Source: Lachnospiraceae bacterium (GTDB taxonomy: Bacteria; Bacillota; Clostridia; Lachnospirales; Lachnospiraceae). From it: 9,340 nt of DNA. Shown piece by piece: positions 1 through 6,578 of this stretch. Where the stretch lies: contig JAGCCY010000057.1 in NCBI GenBank assembly GCA_017651385.1, positions 1-9,340 of the forward strand. Direction: 5' to 3'. Position 1 is the first letter of the stretch; every line of letters begins with the position of its first letter. The translations under genes and the position numbers were made by a program. The notes beneath the pieces are model-generated. The model was given only the letters and a program-made list of their open reading frames with translations, was not told the DNA's origin and made no database searches.

Positions 1-675
1 TATAAGCCATCCCTTTAGGTCAAACTTTTTCGTACGAAGCGTATATAAAAACATAAACAAAAGAAAGAGCGGAAGGATGATATAAGAAAGCGCGTATGTA
101 TACAGAACAAGTCCGCCGATAACACCCAAAAGCGCATACATCCAAAGTCCCGGTTTTTCTTTTTCAAGGATCAATGCAAAGATATCAAGGAAGATAACCG
201 ACATCCCAAGCATCAGATTACAATCAAGGCCGATCCTTGAAGCCAGCACAAAATATGGGCAGATGACCACCAAAAACCCGGAAAGTATGCCGTATAGTTT
301 TTCTTTTCCGAAACATCTGTCCGTAAGATCGACACCGAATATAAATGTAAATACCGAAAAAAGTGCTGCAGGCAGACGCAAAAGAAATTTACTGTATCCG
401 AAGATCTTAAAAAGAAATGCACAGATAAATGCATATAAACTGCTCTGCCCGGGACCGAAGTTGGTAAGATACAAAGGCCATGACTTAAAATACCTGTCTG
501 TACCGTACCCGGCAAGGCATCTTGCATCATATCCGGCTCCCGCTTCGTCCATATGATATCCGAACGGAAGGATCGTGATATCATAAAATCTTGTAAACAA
601 AAGAACCGCAAAAAGTATGGCCAATGCGGTTGTTTTTATTATCATTATGCGGTTTTCACGGGAATTACTTTCCAT
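1..675 (-). CDS. GT39-type membrane glycosyltransferase, N-terminal part (runs off left edge)
   Basis: This is an integral membrane protein. The 225 visible residues resemble the N-terminal half of GT-C fold glycosyltransferases (family 39, PMT/ArnT-like), which move sugars from polyprenyl-phosphate donors to acceptors on the outer face of the membrane. Visible features are a first membrane helix at about residues 11-30, then an outer loop with an Asp-Glu pair (D43-E44, in HMDEAGAGYDA) that matches the catalytic or metal-binding acidic motif of the family. Further hydrophobic segments lie at about 75-93, 99-115, 127-145, 155-171 and 178-212. The RLPAALF stretch near 100-106 is typical of PMT_2 domains. 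The ATG at 675 follows a GGAGGG ribosome binding site and lies 22 nt after the cysteine desulfurase stop, so it is probably co-transcribed with that gene. The C-terminal part lies outside the window. Acceptor and donor cannot be told from sequence. The family call is fairly safe, the exact function unknown. Confidence 0.8.
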   Translation of the reverse strand, partial: MESNSRENRIMIIKTTALAILFAVLLFTRFYDITILPFGYHMDEAGAGYDARCLAGYGTDRYFKSWPLYLTNFGPGQSSLYAFICAFLFKIFGYSKFLLRLPAALFSVFTFIFGVDLTDRCFGKEKLYGILSGFLVVICPYFVLASRIGLDCNLMLGMSVIFLDIFALILEKEKPGLWMYALLGVIGGLVLYTYALSYIILPLFLLFMFLYTLRTKKFDLKGWLI

Positions 676-697
676 ACACCCTCCGCGATAAAAATCC

Positions 698-1876
698 CTA
701 TTTACGTGTAAATCTTGCATAAAACGGGATGATCTCCCTCAATGTTTCAAGCACGTAATCTATCTCTTCCTTTGTGGTAAACTCGGACATGCTTAAGCGA
801 AGCGCACCGTCCATCGTCTGTGCGTCTGCACCCATAGCCTTAAGAGTCGAGGATTCCTTTTTGGAATGCGATGAGCACGCGGAACCTGCCGATACATATA
901 TACCCTTTTCCTCAAGAGCGTGAAGCATTACCTCGCTTCGAAGCCCTCTTACGGATATATTCATGATATGCGGAGCCGTTTCTTTTACGGCCGGAGAACC
1001 GTCTTTATCCCTTTTTACTCCGTTTATCGAAACGTTGTCGATCTTTGATGCTTCCGAAAGAAAATACTCTTTAAGACCATATAATCCTGAGATCTTTTCA
1101 TCCATTCCCGAGGTTATCATTTCAGCCGCAAGCGCTATCCCCGCAATGCCCGGAACATTCAAAGTACCCGAACGCATTCCGTTTTGCTGGCCTCCGCCGA
1201 AGGTTATGGGTTTAAGCCTTACTTTTTCACTTACATATAAAACACCGATCCCCTTTGGTCCGTGGATCTTGTGCCCGCTTATGCTCAACATATCTATTCC
1301 CTGTCTGGACGGGTAGACAGGCGCCTTTGAAAATCCCTGCACCGCATCCACGTGGAAAATGATATCGGGATTATAAGTCTTTATGATCTTTGAGATCTCG
1401 GCTACGGGCTGAAGGGAACCTACTTCGTTATTGGTGTGCATAACGGATACAAGTATCGTATCCTGTCTGAGTTTACTTTTTAATTCGTCCAAAGAAACCA
1501 CACCGTACTCATCGGGAGAAAGAAGATCGATCTCAAAACCCTGCGTTTCAAGATACTTAACCGTATTAAGTATCGCAGGATGCTCGATCTTTGTTGTGAT
1601 GATATGCTTTCCGCGTCTTTGGTAAGAAAGCGCCGCTCCGATAAGAGCGGTGTTGTCGGACTCGGTACCGCCTGAAGTAAAGAGTATCTCTTTTTCTTTG
1701 ACCTTTAATATCTTAGAAAGCTTTGCCGAAGCGTCCGTAACATACCTCTCCGCTTCGACACCCTTCATATGTACACTTGAAGGATTACCGTAATCTTCAA
1801 GCATTATCGTATTCATAAGGCTTACAACCTCGGGATATACCCTTGTTGTAGCCGAATTATCAAGATATACGTTCAT
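698..1876 (-). CDS. iscS: Cysteine desulfurase (NifS/IscS family, PLP-dependent)
   Basis: The enzyme removes sulfur from L-cysteine to give alanine and an enzyme-bound persulfide, which feeds Fe-S cluster assembly or tRNA thiolation in the cytoplasm. The 392 residues fit the usual family length of about 380-405. Visible landmarks are the MNVYLDNSATT start, TSGGTESDN (68-75), His99 that stacks on PLP, D177 and Q180 in HVDAVQ, the PLP lysine K203 in SGHKIHGPKG, and the persulfide cysteine C334 in SAGSACSSHS, a long mobile loop of the group I type. The ATG at 1876 lies one base after the prmA stop and its AGGAAG ribosome binding site sits inside the prmA end, so translation is probably coupled. 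In related Clostridia such a gene often precedes thiI, which would point to 4-thiouridine in tRNA. Here a glycosyltransferase follows instead, so the sulfur acceptor is open. The symbol is a family-level label, since nifS-like or thiI-partner paralogs look alike. Confidence 0.93.
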   Translation of the reverse strand: MNVYLDNSATTRVYPEVVSLMNTIMLEDYGNPSSVHMKGVEAERYVTDASAKLSKILKVKEKEILFTSGGTESDNTALIGAALSYQRRGKHIITTKIEHPAILNTVKYLETQGFEIDLLSPDEYGVVSLDELKSKLRQDTILVSVMHTNNEVGSLQPVAEISKIIKTYNPDIIFHVDAVQGFSKAPVYPSRQGIDMLSISGHKIHGPKGIGVLYVSEKVRLKPITFGGGQQNGMRSGTLNVPGIAGIALAAEMITSGMDEKISGLYGLKEYFLSEASKIDNVSINGVKRDKDGSPAVKETAPHIMNISVRGLRSEVMLHALEEKGIYVSAGSACSSHSKKESSTLKAMGADAQTMDGALRLSMSEFTTKEEIDYVLETLREIIPFYARFTRK

Positions 1877-1877
1877 C

Positions 1878-2837
1878 TCATTTCTTCCTTGCGGTTATAC
1901 CTCGCCACTCGCCCTGGCTTTCAATGCTTAAGATCTCAAAACCCGAATTTTGTATACAATCGGCAACCTCTTTTTCTTTCGTATCGATTATCCCGCTTGT
2001 GATATAGATCCCGCCCGGTTTTAAGTTCTTAACGATCACGGGTGTTAAAGGTTCAAGCACGTCGGCAAGTATATTTGCTGCCACTATATCGTATATGCCG
2101 TAACCGACTTCGTCCTGAACAGCCTTGTCACTTATGATATTTCCTATCATTACCTTAAACCTGTCTTTTGATATCCCGTTTGCCTCCATGTTTTCAAAAC
2201 ATGCGTCGATCGCACAGGGATCAAGATCGGTCCCGACCGCTTCTTTTGCTCCGTACATAAGCGATACGATAGATAATATGCCCGAACCGGTTCCTACGTC
2301 AAGAAGTTTGGTATCCGGCGTCAGATATTTTTTAAGCGCCCTTATACAAAGCTGCGTCGTCTCATGCATGCCGGTCCCGAAAGCCGTACCCGGATCTATA
2401 TGAAGTATCTTTTTATCCCTGTCTTCAGGCTTTACTTCTTCCCATGAAGGGATGACCAGAAGATCGTCCACATAAAACTGATGGAAAAACTGCTTCCAGT
2501 TATTTATCCAGTCTATATCTTCGGTCTCGGAGACCTCCACGCTGCCCTCACCGACTTCCGTATATTCGGCAGTTTCGGAAAGAACGCTTTTTATATCGCT
2601 TACTATCTTTTCCCTGTCGACGGTCCCGTCGTCTTCCACAAAACAGCTTATATATGCGATATCGTCGTTATCAGGCATATCGGGAAGGATATCCACAAAC
2701 ATCTGCTCTTTTTCAAGTGCGGTAAGCGGCACCTTGTCCTCTATCTGAGCGCCTTCAAGGCCAATATCGTAAAGATTGCTTATCAGAATATCCTCGGCTT
2801 GTGTGATCGTCTTTATCTTAAATTTAATCCACTTCAT
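1878..2837 (-). CDS. prmA: Ribosomal protein L11 methyltransferase
   Basis: PrmA uses S-adenosylmethionine to trimethylate amino groups of ribosomal protein L11 in the cytoplasm. The 319 residues match the family (about 290-320). An N-terminal substrate-recognition domain (about 1-110) starts with MKWIKFKIKT. A linker with WINNWKQFF follows, then the Rossmann methyltransferase domain with DPGTAFGTGMHETT (148-161), SAM motif I LLDVGTGSGIL (178-188), the acidic TDLDP (203-207), the catalytic-region VAANILADVL (252-261) and the closing EWRGITARKK. I chose the ATG at 2837 because GGAGAG precedes it by 5 nt. The longer frame, to a GTG at 2873, would begin inside the terminator loop and adds residues foreign to the family. 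Transcription is puzzling because an intrinsic terminator ends 13 nt before the start. The next gene, a cysteine desulfurase, begins one base after the stop. In many related genomes rsmE follows prmA directly, but it is absent here. Confidence 0.94.
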   Translation of the reverse strand: MKWIKFKIKTITQAEDILISNLYDIGLEGAQIEDKVPLTALEKEQMFVDILPDMPDNDDIAYISCFVEDDGTVDREKIVSDIKSVLSETAEYTEVGEGSVEVSETEDIDWINNWKQFFHQFYVDDLLVIPSWEEVKPEDRDKKILHIDPGTAFGTGMHETTQLCIRALKKYLTPDTKLLDVGTGSGILSIVSLMYGAKEAVGTDLDPCAIDACFENMEANGISKDRFKVMIGNIISDKAVQDEVGYGIYDIVAANILADVLEPLTPVIVKNLKPGGIYITSGIIDTKEKEVADCIQNSGFEILSIESQGEWRGITARKK

Positions 2838-2850
2838 ATATTCTCTCCGT

Positions 2851-2885
2851 AAAAAAAGGAAATACCGAATCACTCGGTATTTCCT
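2851..2885 (-). terminator. Intrinsic terminator after the S66 peptidase gene, immediately upstream of prmA
   Basis: There is a perfect 12-bp inverted repeat. The arm AGGAAATACCGA at 2857-2868 pairs with TCGGTATTTCCT at 2874-2885 around a 5-nt loop. Read on the minus strand, the stem is followed by a run of T (2856 down to 2851). It begins 14 nt past the peptidase stop codon. On the plus strand no T-run follows, so it acts only on leftward transcription. It should end the two-component/peptidase operon, or act as an attenuator if some polymerase reads on into prmA. Confidence 0.85.
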
Positions 2886-2899
2886 AGAATATCACAAAT

Positions 2900-3925
2900 T
2901 TAACGTAAAATCATCTCTATATTGAAAGTGTTACCCGAAGCATCAACCTTTGCATATCCGCCCGAGACCATCGGGATCATCGGCGAAAGATGCCCAAGAT
3001 CGATATCATAGATTATCGGAACATTGTATTTTGAAAGTATCCCCGTATAGGCGTCGTACGGTTTAAACCCGTCAAAATCATCGTCATGCATAAGCGGCCT
3101 TCCGATCAAAAATCCTTTTACATGCTCAAACCAGCCCGCCTCATCAAGGTTCCAGAGAGCTCTTCTCATGCTCATTACATTAAGATCGCAGCTTTCCAGA
3201 AACCATATGATACCGTCATCTTTGTACCTTTCATTAAAAGCAGGCACCATGTCAAACCTCGTTCCCACAAGGTTTGCCAGGCAGTCAAGGCATCCTCCGA
3301 TAAGTCTTCCTTCAAAATGAGCTTCATCCGCTTTATATATCCTCTGGGAATACGGCTCCGTTATGTTATACGCAGCCAGCGGGTTATCGCCGTCATGTTC
3401 AAGTCCTTCTTTTTCCCAGCCGTCATAGTTGGTAAAAGAACGCTTTTTCCCGCATAAAAGATCGAATGTATCCTGAACGGACTTATGCCAGGGTTCCATG
3501 CCGAAATCCGAAACGCACGGACCGTAGATCGCTGCAATATCGCATATCGTAGGCAGCAAAAACGTAAGGTTCGTGTTGTCGGAATAACCTGTGTACCATT
3601 TTGGAGCAGCCTTCATGATACCCGCAAAATCCACATACGCAAGGTCTTCGCACATAAGCTCTCCGCCACCGCACGATATGATCACATCCGAATGATCGCC
3701 TAAAAAGAACTCATTTATCTCTGCACCGCAAGCCATCGGGGTATTACTCTTTCCTATACCGGCATTAAGCCTTGCATTTGGTCCTTCGACAGTCTTATAC
3801 CCGAGTGCATTAAAATGTTTAAGTGCATTGTTGAATCTTTCGTTGTACGGATATGTGGAACATCCGAATGAAGGCGCAATAAAACCTATCCTGCCTCCGT
3901 CCCGTAAAAACTCCGGATACTTCAT
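2900..3925 (-). CDS. S66-family serine peptidase (MccF/LD-carboxypeptidase-like)
   Basis: Family S66 contains cytoplasmic murein LD-carboxypeptidases (LdcA), which trim the terminal D-alanine from recycled muropeptides, and MccF, which cleaves microcin C-type aminoacyl nucleotides. The expected Ser-Glu-His triad is visible: S115 in the nucleophile elbow TGYSDN, E244 in WFLESCD and H312 in DLGHLSPMIP. The GRIGFIAPS start (11-19), CGGGELM (85-91), EGRLIGGCLDCL (205-216) and GFLIGRP (271-277) are also typical. At 341 residues, with triad spacing close to what I recall for MccF rather than the shorter LdcA, an MccF-like subgroup is likelier, but the substrate cannot be settled by eye. There is no signal peptide, so the enzyme is cytoplasmic. 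The ATG at 3925 follows AAGGAGGG and lies 29 nt after the sensor kinase stop, so it is the last gene of that operon and plausibly part of the response it controls. An intrinsic terminator follows directly. Confidence 0.88.
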   Translation of the reverse strand: MKYPEFLRDGGRIGFIAPSFGCSTYPYNERFNNALKHFNALGYKTVEGPNARLNAGIGKSNTPMACGAEINEFFLGDHSDVIISCGGGELMCEDLAYVDFAGIMKAAPKWYTGYSDNTNLTFLLPTICDIAAIYGPCVSDFGMEPWHKSVQDTFDLLCGKKRSFTNYDGWEKEGLEHDGDNPLAAYNITEPYSQRIYKADEAHFEGRLIGGCLDCLANLVGTRFDMVPAFNERYKDDGIIWFLESCDLNVMSMRRALWNLDEAGWFEHVKGFLIGRPLMHDDDFDGFKPYDAYTGILSKYNVPIIYDIDLGHLSPMIPMVSGGYAKVDASGNTFNIEMILR

Positions 3926-3954
3926 AAACCCTCCTTAAAAAACATAAAACGATA

Positions 3955-5202
3955 TCAGAGAATGATCCTTATCCTCGTACCGAGATCCGTCCTTGATACA
4001 ATGGAAAACTTTCCGCCGTGCTTATCGACTATCCATTTTGCGATCGAAAGCCCAAGTCCTGTTCCTTCGGTATTTCTGGCTTCATCGGCTCTGTAGAAAC
4101 GCTCAAACATGTGCTCCACATCCTTTTGCGCCATCCCGATACCGGTATCCTGAACCTGGAGATACGGCCTGTAGTCTTCGGTCCGCCCGGTGCTTAACAA
4201 TATCTCATCACCCTGCTTCGTGTACTTGGCGGAATTATCTATAAGTATCCTTACCGCCTGCTTTACAAGACCGGCATCTATACTTATTATCAGCGGTTCC
4301 GCACAGCATGTAAACCTGTACGGATGATTTTCGTCTATCATAAGGGATTCTTCGTATATCTCACGCATGACATCGTTCAGATCGACATTTTCCCTGTTAA
4401 GCGTTGTTTTACCGCTGTCACCTCTTGCAAGAAAAAGAAGCTGCTCCACTAAATGCTTCATATGCTCGGATTCATTCTTTATGGCAGTTATGGACTCATC
4501 TAAAACCTTCTCGTCTTCCTTGCCCCACCTTGAAAGCATGTTTGCGTATCCTTCGATCACCGCTATAGGGGTACGAAGTTCATGTGAAGCGTCGTTTACG
4601 AATCTTGCCTGCTGGCGGTAGTTTTCTTTCATACGGGATATAAGCCCGTTCATCGCATCTTCGATACCCTGAAGTTCGGAATCGTGAAGAAGTATTTCCT
4701 TATTGTCGTCCGGCTCGATCCTTGAGATCGCATTTTCAAGAAGCTCGTACTTATCCTCCGAAAACTCAAGTTTTGAAAGCTCATCGGCTCTCCTTGCGAT
4801 CTCGTCTATAGGAGCGATTATCCTTCTTATCTTCCTTTTCTCCCGCGCAAGAGACAGCAGAACATCGAAAACCCTCAGCACAAACACTGAACCCGATATC
4901 GCGAACATTACGATAAGTTCGGGAAAAAGCGACCTTGTAAGGAGCACCTCTCCCGTGGATCTGGCTACTTCATATTTAATTTTATAAAAAGAATCAAGCC
5001 CCACAAAACTTCTGTCCAGACTGAAATCTATCGTGTGCAGTATTGAAAATTCCGTTTCAAACGCCCATGCGAAAAGCAGAATGAAAAAGAGGCCGATGCT
5101 GCCCCAAAATGCTTTTCCAAGCTTTTCGCCCGCTATCAGCCACTGAAATTTATGTGTAATGGAGGTGACCCTTCTCTCCTGATTACTCGGATTTGATGAC
5201 AT
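3955..5202 (-). CDS. Sensor histidine kinase, ArlS-like, partner of the upstream response regulator
   Basis: This membrane-bound kinase senses a signal, autophosphorylates on histidine and passes phosphate to the regulator encoded just upstream. In order (415 residues from the ATG at 5202) there is a cytoplasmic head, membrane helix 1 at about 31-48, a short outer loop of about 44 residues and helix 2 at about 93-117. A HAMP-like linker (P131 through about E176-M191) follows, then the dimerisation domain with phospho-acceptor H207 in DASHELRTP. The ATPase domain carries the N box (N323 in LIDNSAKYT), G1 DTGIGM (352-357), the F box FERFYRAD (366-373) and G2 GTGLGLSIAK (380-389). The SRWGKEDEKVLDESI stretch after the H box is typical of the ArlS-type group. 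All catalytic motifs are intact. The small outer loop suggests sensing within or near the membrane, perhaps through a partner such as the DUF4342 protein of the same operon. The start overlaps the regulator gene by 20 nt. Confidence 0.94.
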   Translation of the reverse strand: MSSNPSNQERRVTSITHKFQWLIAGEKLGKAFWGSIGLFFILLFAWAFETEFSILHTIDFSLDRSFVGLDSFYKIKYEVARSTGEVLLTRSLFPELIVMFAISGSVFVLRVFDVLLSLAREKRKIRRIIAPIDEIARRADELSKLEFSEDKYELLENAISRIEPDDNKEILLHDSELQGIEDAMNGLISRMKENYRQQARFVNDASHELRTPIAVIEGYANMLSRWGKEDEKVLDESITAIKNESEHMKHLVEQLLFLARGDSGKTTLNRENVDLNDVMREIYEESLMIDENHPYRFTCCAEPLIISIDAGLVKQAVRILIDNSAKYTKQGDEILLSTGRTEDYRPYLQVQDTGIGMAQKDVEHMFERFYRADEARNTEGTGLGLSIAKWIVDKHGGKFSIVSRTDLGTRIRIIL

Positions 5203-5899
5203 ATCCAACTCCTCTTACGGTCTGGATCATTTTGATCCCAAAGGTCTCATCTATTTTGGTGCGCAAAAATCTTATATATACATCCACGACATTGGTCTCA
5301 CCCACATAGTCGTATCCGCAAACTTTTTCAAGTAATGTATCGCGTGAAAGAACAATGTCCTTATTGGAAAGAAGTGTTTCAAGCATCAGAAATTCTCTGT
5401 TTGTAAGAGGTATTTCCTGACCGTTGTATGTCACCTTGTGCTTTTTCTCGTCAAGGACCACTCCGTTCCATGTATAAATGCCTTCTTCACGGCTGTCCGC
5501 AGGACCCTGTGCCGCAATATTTGCATTTAACTGTCTTCCGTGCAGCTTAAGGGCTACCCTTATGCGTGCAAGGAGTTCTTCTATCGCGAAAGGTTTTGTG
5601 ATATAATCCACCGCTCCCGCGTCGAGACCCGCAACCTTATCCATGACCGCATCTCTGGCGGTAAGAAGAATGACCGGCGTGGGATTATCCTTTGAAAGCC
5701 TTCTTAACACTTCAAGTCCGTTAAGTCCCGGAAGCATGATATCCAAAAGGATAAGATCAAAATTCTCCTGCGTCGCCTTATCGAGCGCCACACGGCCGTC
5801 TCCCGCCTTATCGACATCATAGCCTTCGTGTATAAGCTCAAGTTCTATAAACCTGGCCAGTTTTTCCTCATCTTCCACCACCAGAATACGGGTACTCAT
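5183..5899 (-). CDS. OmpR/PhoB-family response regulator, ArlR-like
   Basis: This is a cytoplasmic transcription factor activated by phosphorylation from the overlapping sensor kinase gene. The 238 residues hold a receiver domain (about 1-120) with the acidic pocket E9-D10-E11, phospho-acceptor D53 in LLDIMLPG, T80 and K102 in TKPF. A winged-helix DNA-binding domain (about 140-236) has LTNREFLMLETLL, the recognition-helix region near 212-222 (VVDVYIRFLRTKID) and the closing VRGVGYVIK. RFIELELIHEGYDVDKA matches the ArlR-type subgroup. One oddity is GAVDYI (95-100), where most relatives have GADDYI. The change lies outside the phosphorylation pocket and is probably tolerated. The ATG at 5899 follows AGGAGA and lies 9 nt after the DUF4342 gene stop. 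Winged-helix regulators of this class bind direct repeats spaced 11 bp, and such a repeat lies upstream of the operon at 6554-6574, so self-regulation is plausible. Confidence 0.95.
   Translation of the reverse strand: MSTRILVVEDEEKLARFIELELIHEGYDVDKAGDGRVALDKATQENFDLILLDIMLPGLNGLEVLRRLSKDNPTPVILLTARDAVMDKVAGLDAGAVDYITKPFAIEELLARIRVALKLHGRQLNANIAAQGPADSREEGIYTWNGVVLDEKKHKVTYNGQEIPLTNREFLMLETLLSNKDIVLSRDTLLEKVCGYDYVGETNVVDVYIRFLRTKIDETFGIKMIQTVRGVGYVIKSE
5209..5214 (-). promoter_or_regulatory. Ribosome binding site that decides the sensor kinase start
   Basis: GAGGAG on the minus strand lies inside the 3' end of the response regulator gene. It stands 6 nt before the ATG at 5202 but directly abuts the in-frame TTG at 5208. 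This favours the ATG as the true kinase start and gives a 20-nt overlap between the two coding regions. Confidence 0.7.
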
Positions 5900-5908
5900 T
5901 AGCTTCTC

Positions 5909-6442
5909 CTATTTGTTAAATTCGTCCTTTATATTGTCAGCAATGTCGCTTGCCTTGTCCATTGCCTTGTTAACCTTTGAAAGGTCATCCTTGCCTTCAA
6001 AGCCGTACTTGCAGCTGAAGAATAAGGATATAAGCATTACGGGAAGTGTAATGTGAAAAGTAAATACAAGGATAACGATCATAACCCAAACGGGGATCCT
6101 TATTATCACATCGTCCTTGTGTCTTACCACGAACTCGTTGTCGTTACCCTTCTGCCATGCCTTTTTGCAGAAATCCGAGAACTTCTCGCCTGCGCTCTTG
6201 CCGTCAGCGTTCTTCTTTTCCTTCTTATCGGAGTTATCCTTCTTTGAACCTACTGCGGGATAATCCACAACCTCGCCCGTGAACTTTTCAACGGTGTCGT
6301 TGCCTGCAACCTTACCCTTTTTCTCAAGGTAGATCATCGCATCCAGAAGATCGCCGTTAGCTGCGTCCAAAGCTTCTCTTGCTTCCTCGTATGAAACATT
6401 TGCTCTCTGTCTTAACTTTTCAACTTTTTCGAAATTATCCAT
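5909..6442 (-). CDS. DUF4342-family protein: UBA-like head plus membrane segment
   Basis: The function is unknown. The N-terminal 45 residues resemble the UBA-like three-helix fold found at the start of EF-Ts and in DUF4342 proteins (KLRQRANVSYEEAREALDAA, then NGDLLDAMIYLEKKGK). A long, lysine-rich, probably disordered linker follows (about 46-105, with KKDNSDKKEKK). The sequence VVRHKDDVIIRIPVWV then leads into a hydrophobic segment at about 117-144 that is long enough to cross the membrane, possibly as a hairpin. The C-terminal tail is amphipathic and charged (150-177). The layout suggests a membrane-anchored cytoplasmic protein. It is the first gene of the operon with the response regulator (9 nt downstream) and sensor kinase, so an accessory role in signalling or in the envelope response is a reasonable guess only. 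The ATG at 6442 follows GAGGAG with good spacing. The leader before it is CA-rich and poor in G, so it is probably unstructured. Confidence 0.82.
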   Translation of the reverse strand: MDNFEKVEKLRQRANVSYEEAREALDAANGDLLDAMIYLEKKGKVAGNDTVEKFTGEVVDYPAVGSKKDNSDKKEKKNADGKSAGEKFSDFCKKAWQKGNDNEFVVRHKDDVIIRIPVWVMIVILVFTFHITLPVMLISLFFSCKYGFEGKDDLSKVNKAMDKASDIADNIKDEFNK

Positions 6443-6553
6443 TTTGTATTCTCCTCTTCGTAAAGATTGTAAATGATGTTGTGTTGTAAATTGTTGTTAC
6501 CTGTTGTCGACGATATCAATTTATCAACGTTTCATTAATGCATCTTTGAAGAA

Positions 6554-6574
6554 AGATTAAAATCAGATTAAAAT
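6554..6574 (-). promoter_or_regulatory. 11-bp-period direct repeat, candidate operator of the two-component operon
   Basis: Two identical 10-mers (AGATTAAAAT on the plus strand, ATTTTAATCT on the minus strand) at 6554-6563 and 6565-6574 are separated by one base, giving TTTAAT-N5-TTTAAT. An 11-bp direct repeat is the usual layout of sites for OmpR/PhoB-family dimers. The repeat lies 112-132 bases upstream of the DUF4342 start, in the only long gap of the window and just past the trmL stop. I could not find a convincing -35/-10 pair nearby. TTGATA at 6522-6527 and TACAAT at 6466-6471 are the best boxes, and they are not properly spaced with each other. Confidence 0.45.
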
Positions 6575-6578
6575 ATTT

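Noticed and set aside
213..611. Minus-strand open frame of 132 codons within the left-edge region
   Set aside because: It is out of frame with the GT39-type gene, which starts at 675 with a good ribosome binding site and reads as a coherent multi-pass membrane protein. The 213-611 frame has no family resemblance.
2481..2852. Plus-strand open frame opposite prmA, as well as those opposite the S66 peptidase (3086-3457) and the AIRS/Lrp genes (8584-8934)
   Set aside because: They mirror strongly supported minus-strand genes, show no domain, and lack convincing ribosome binding sites.
2838..2873. Longer N-terminus for PrmA starting at a GTG at 2873
   Set aside because: That start would lie in the loop of the terminator hairpin with no ribosome binding site. 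The ATG at 2837 has GGAGAG and matches the usual family start.
5203..5208. TTG at 5208 as the sensor kinase start
   Set aside because: The ribosome binding site abuts it with no spacer, while the ATG at 5202 is correctly spaced.
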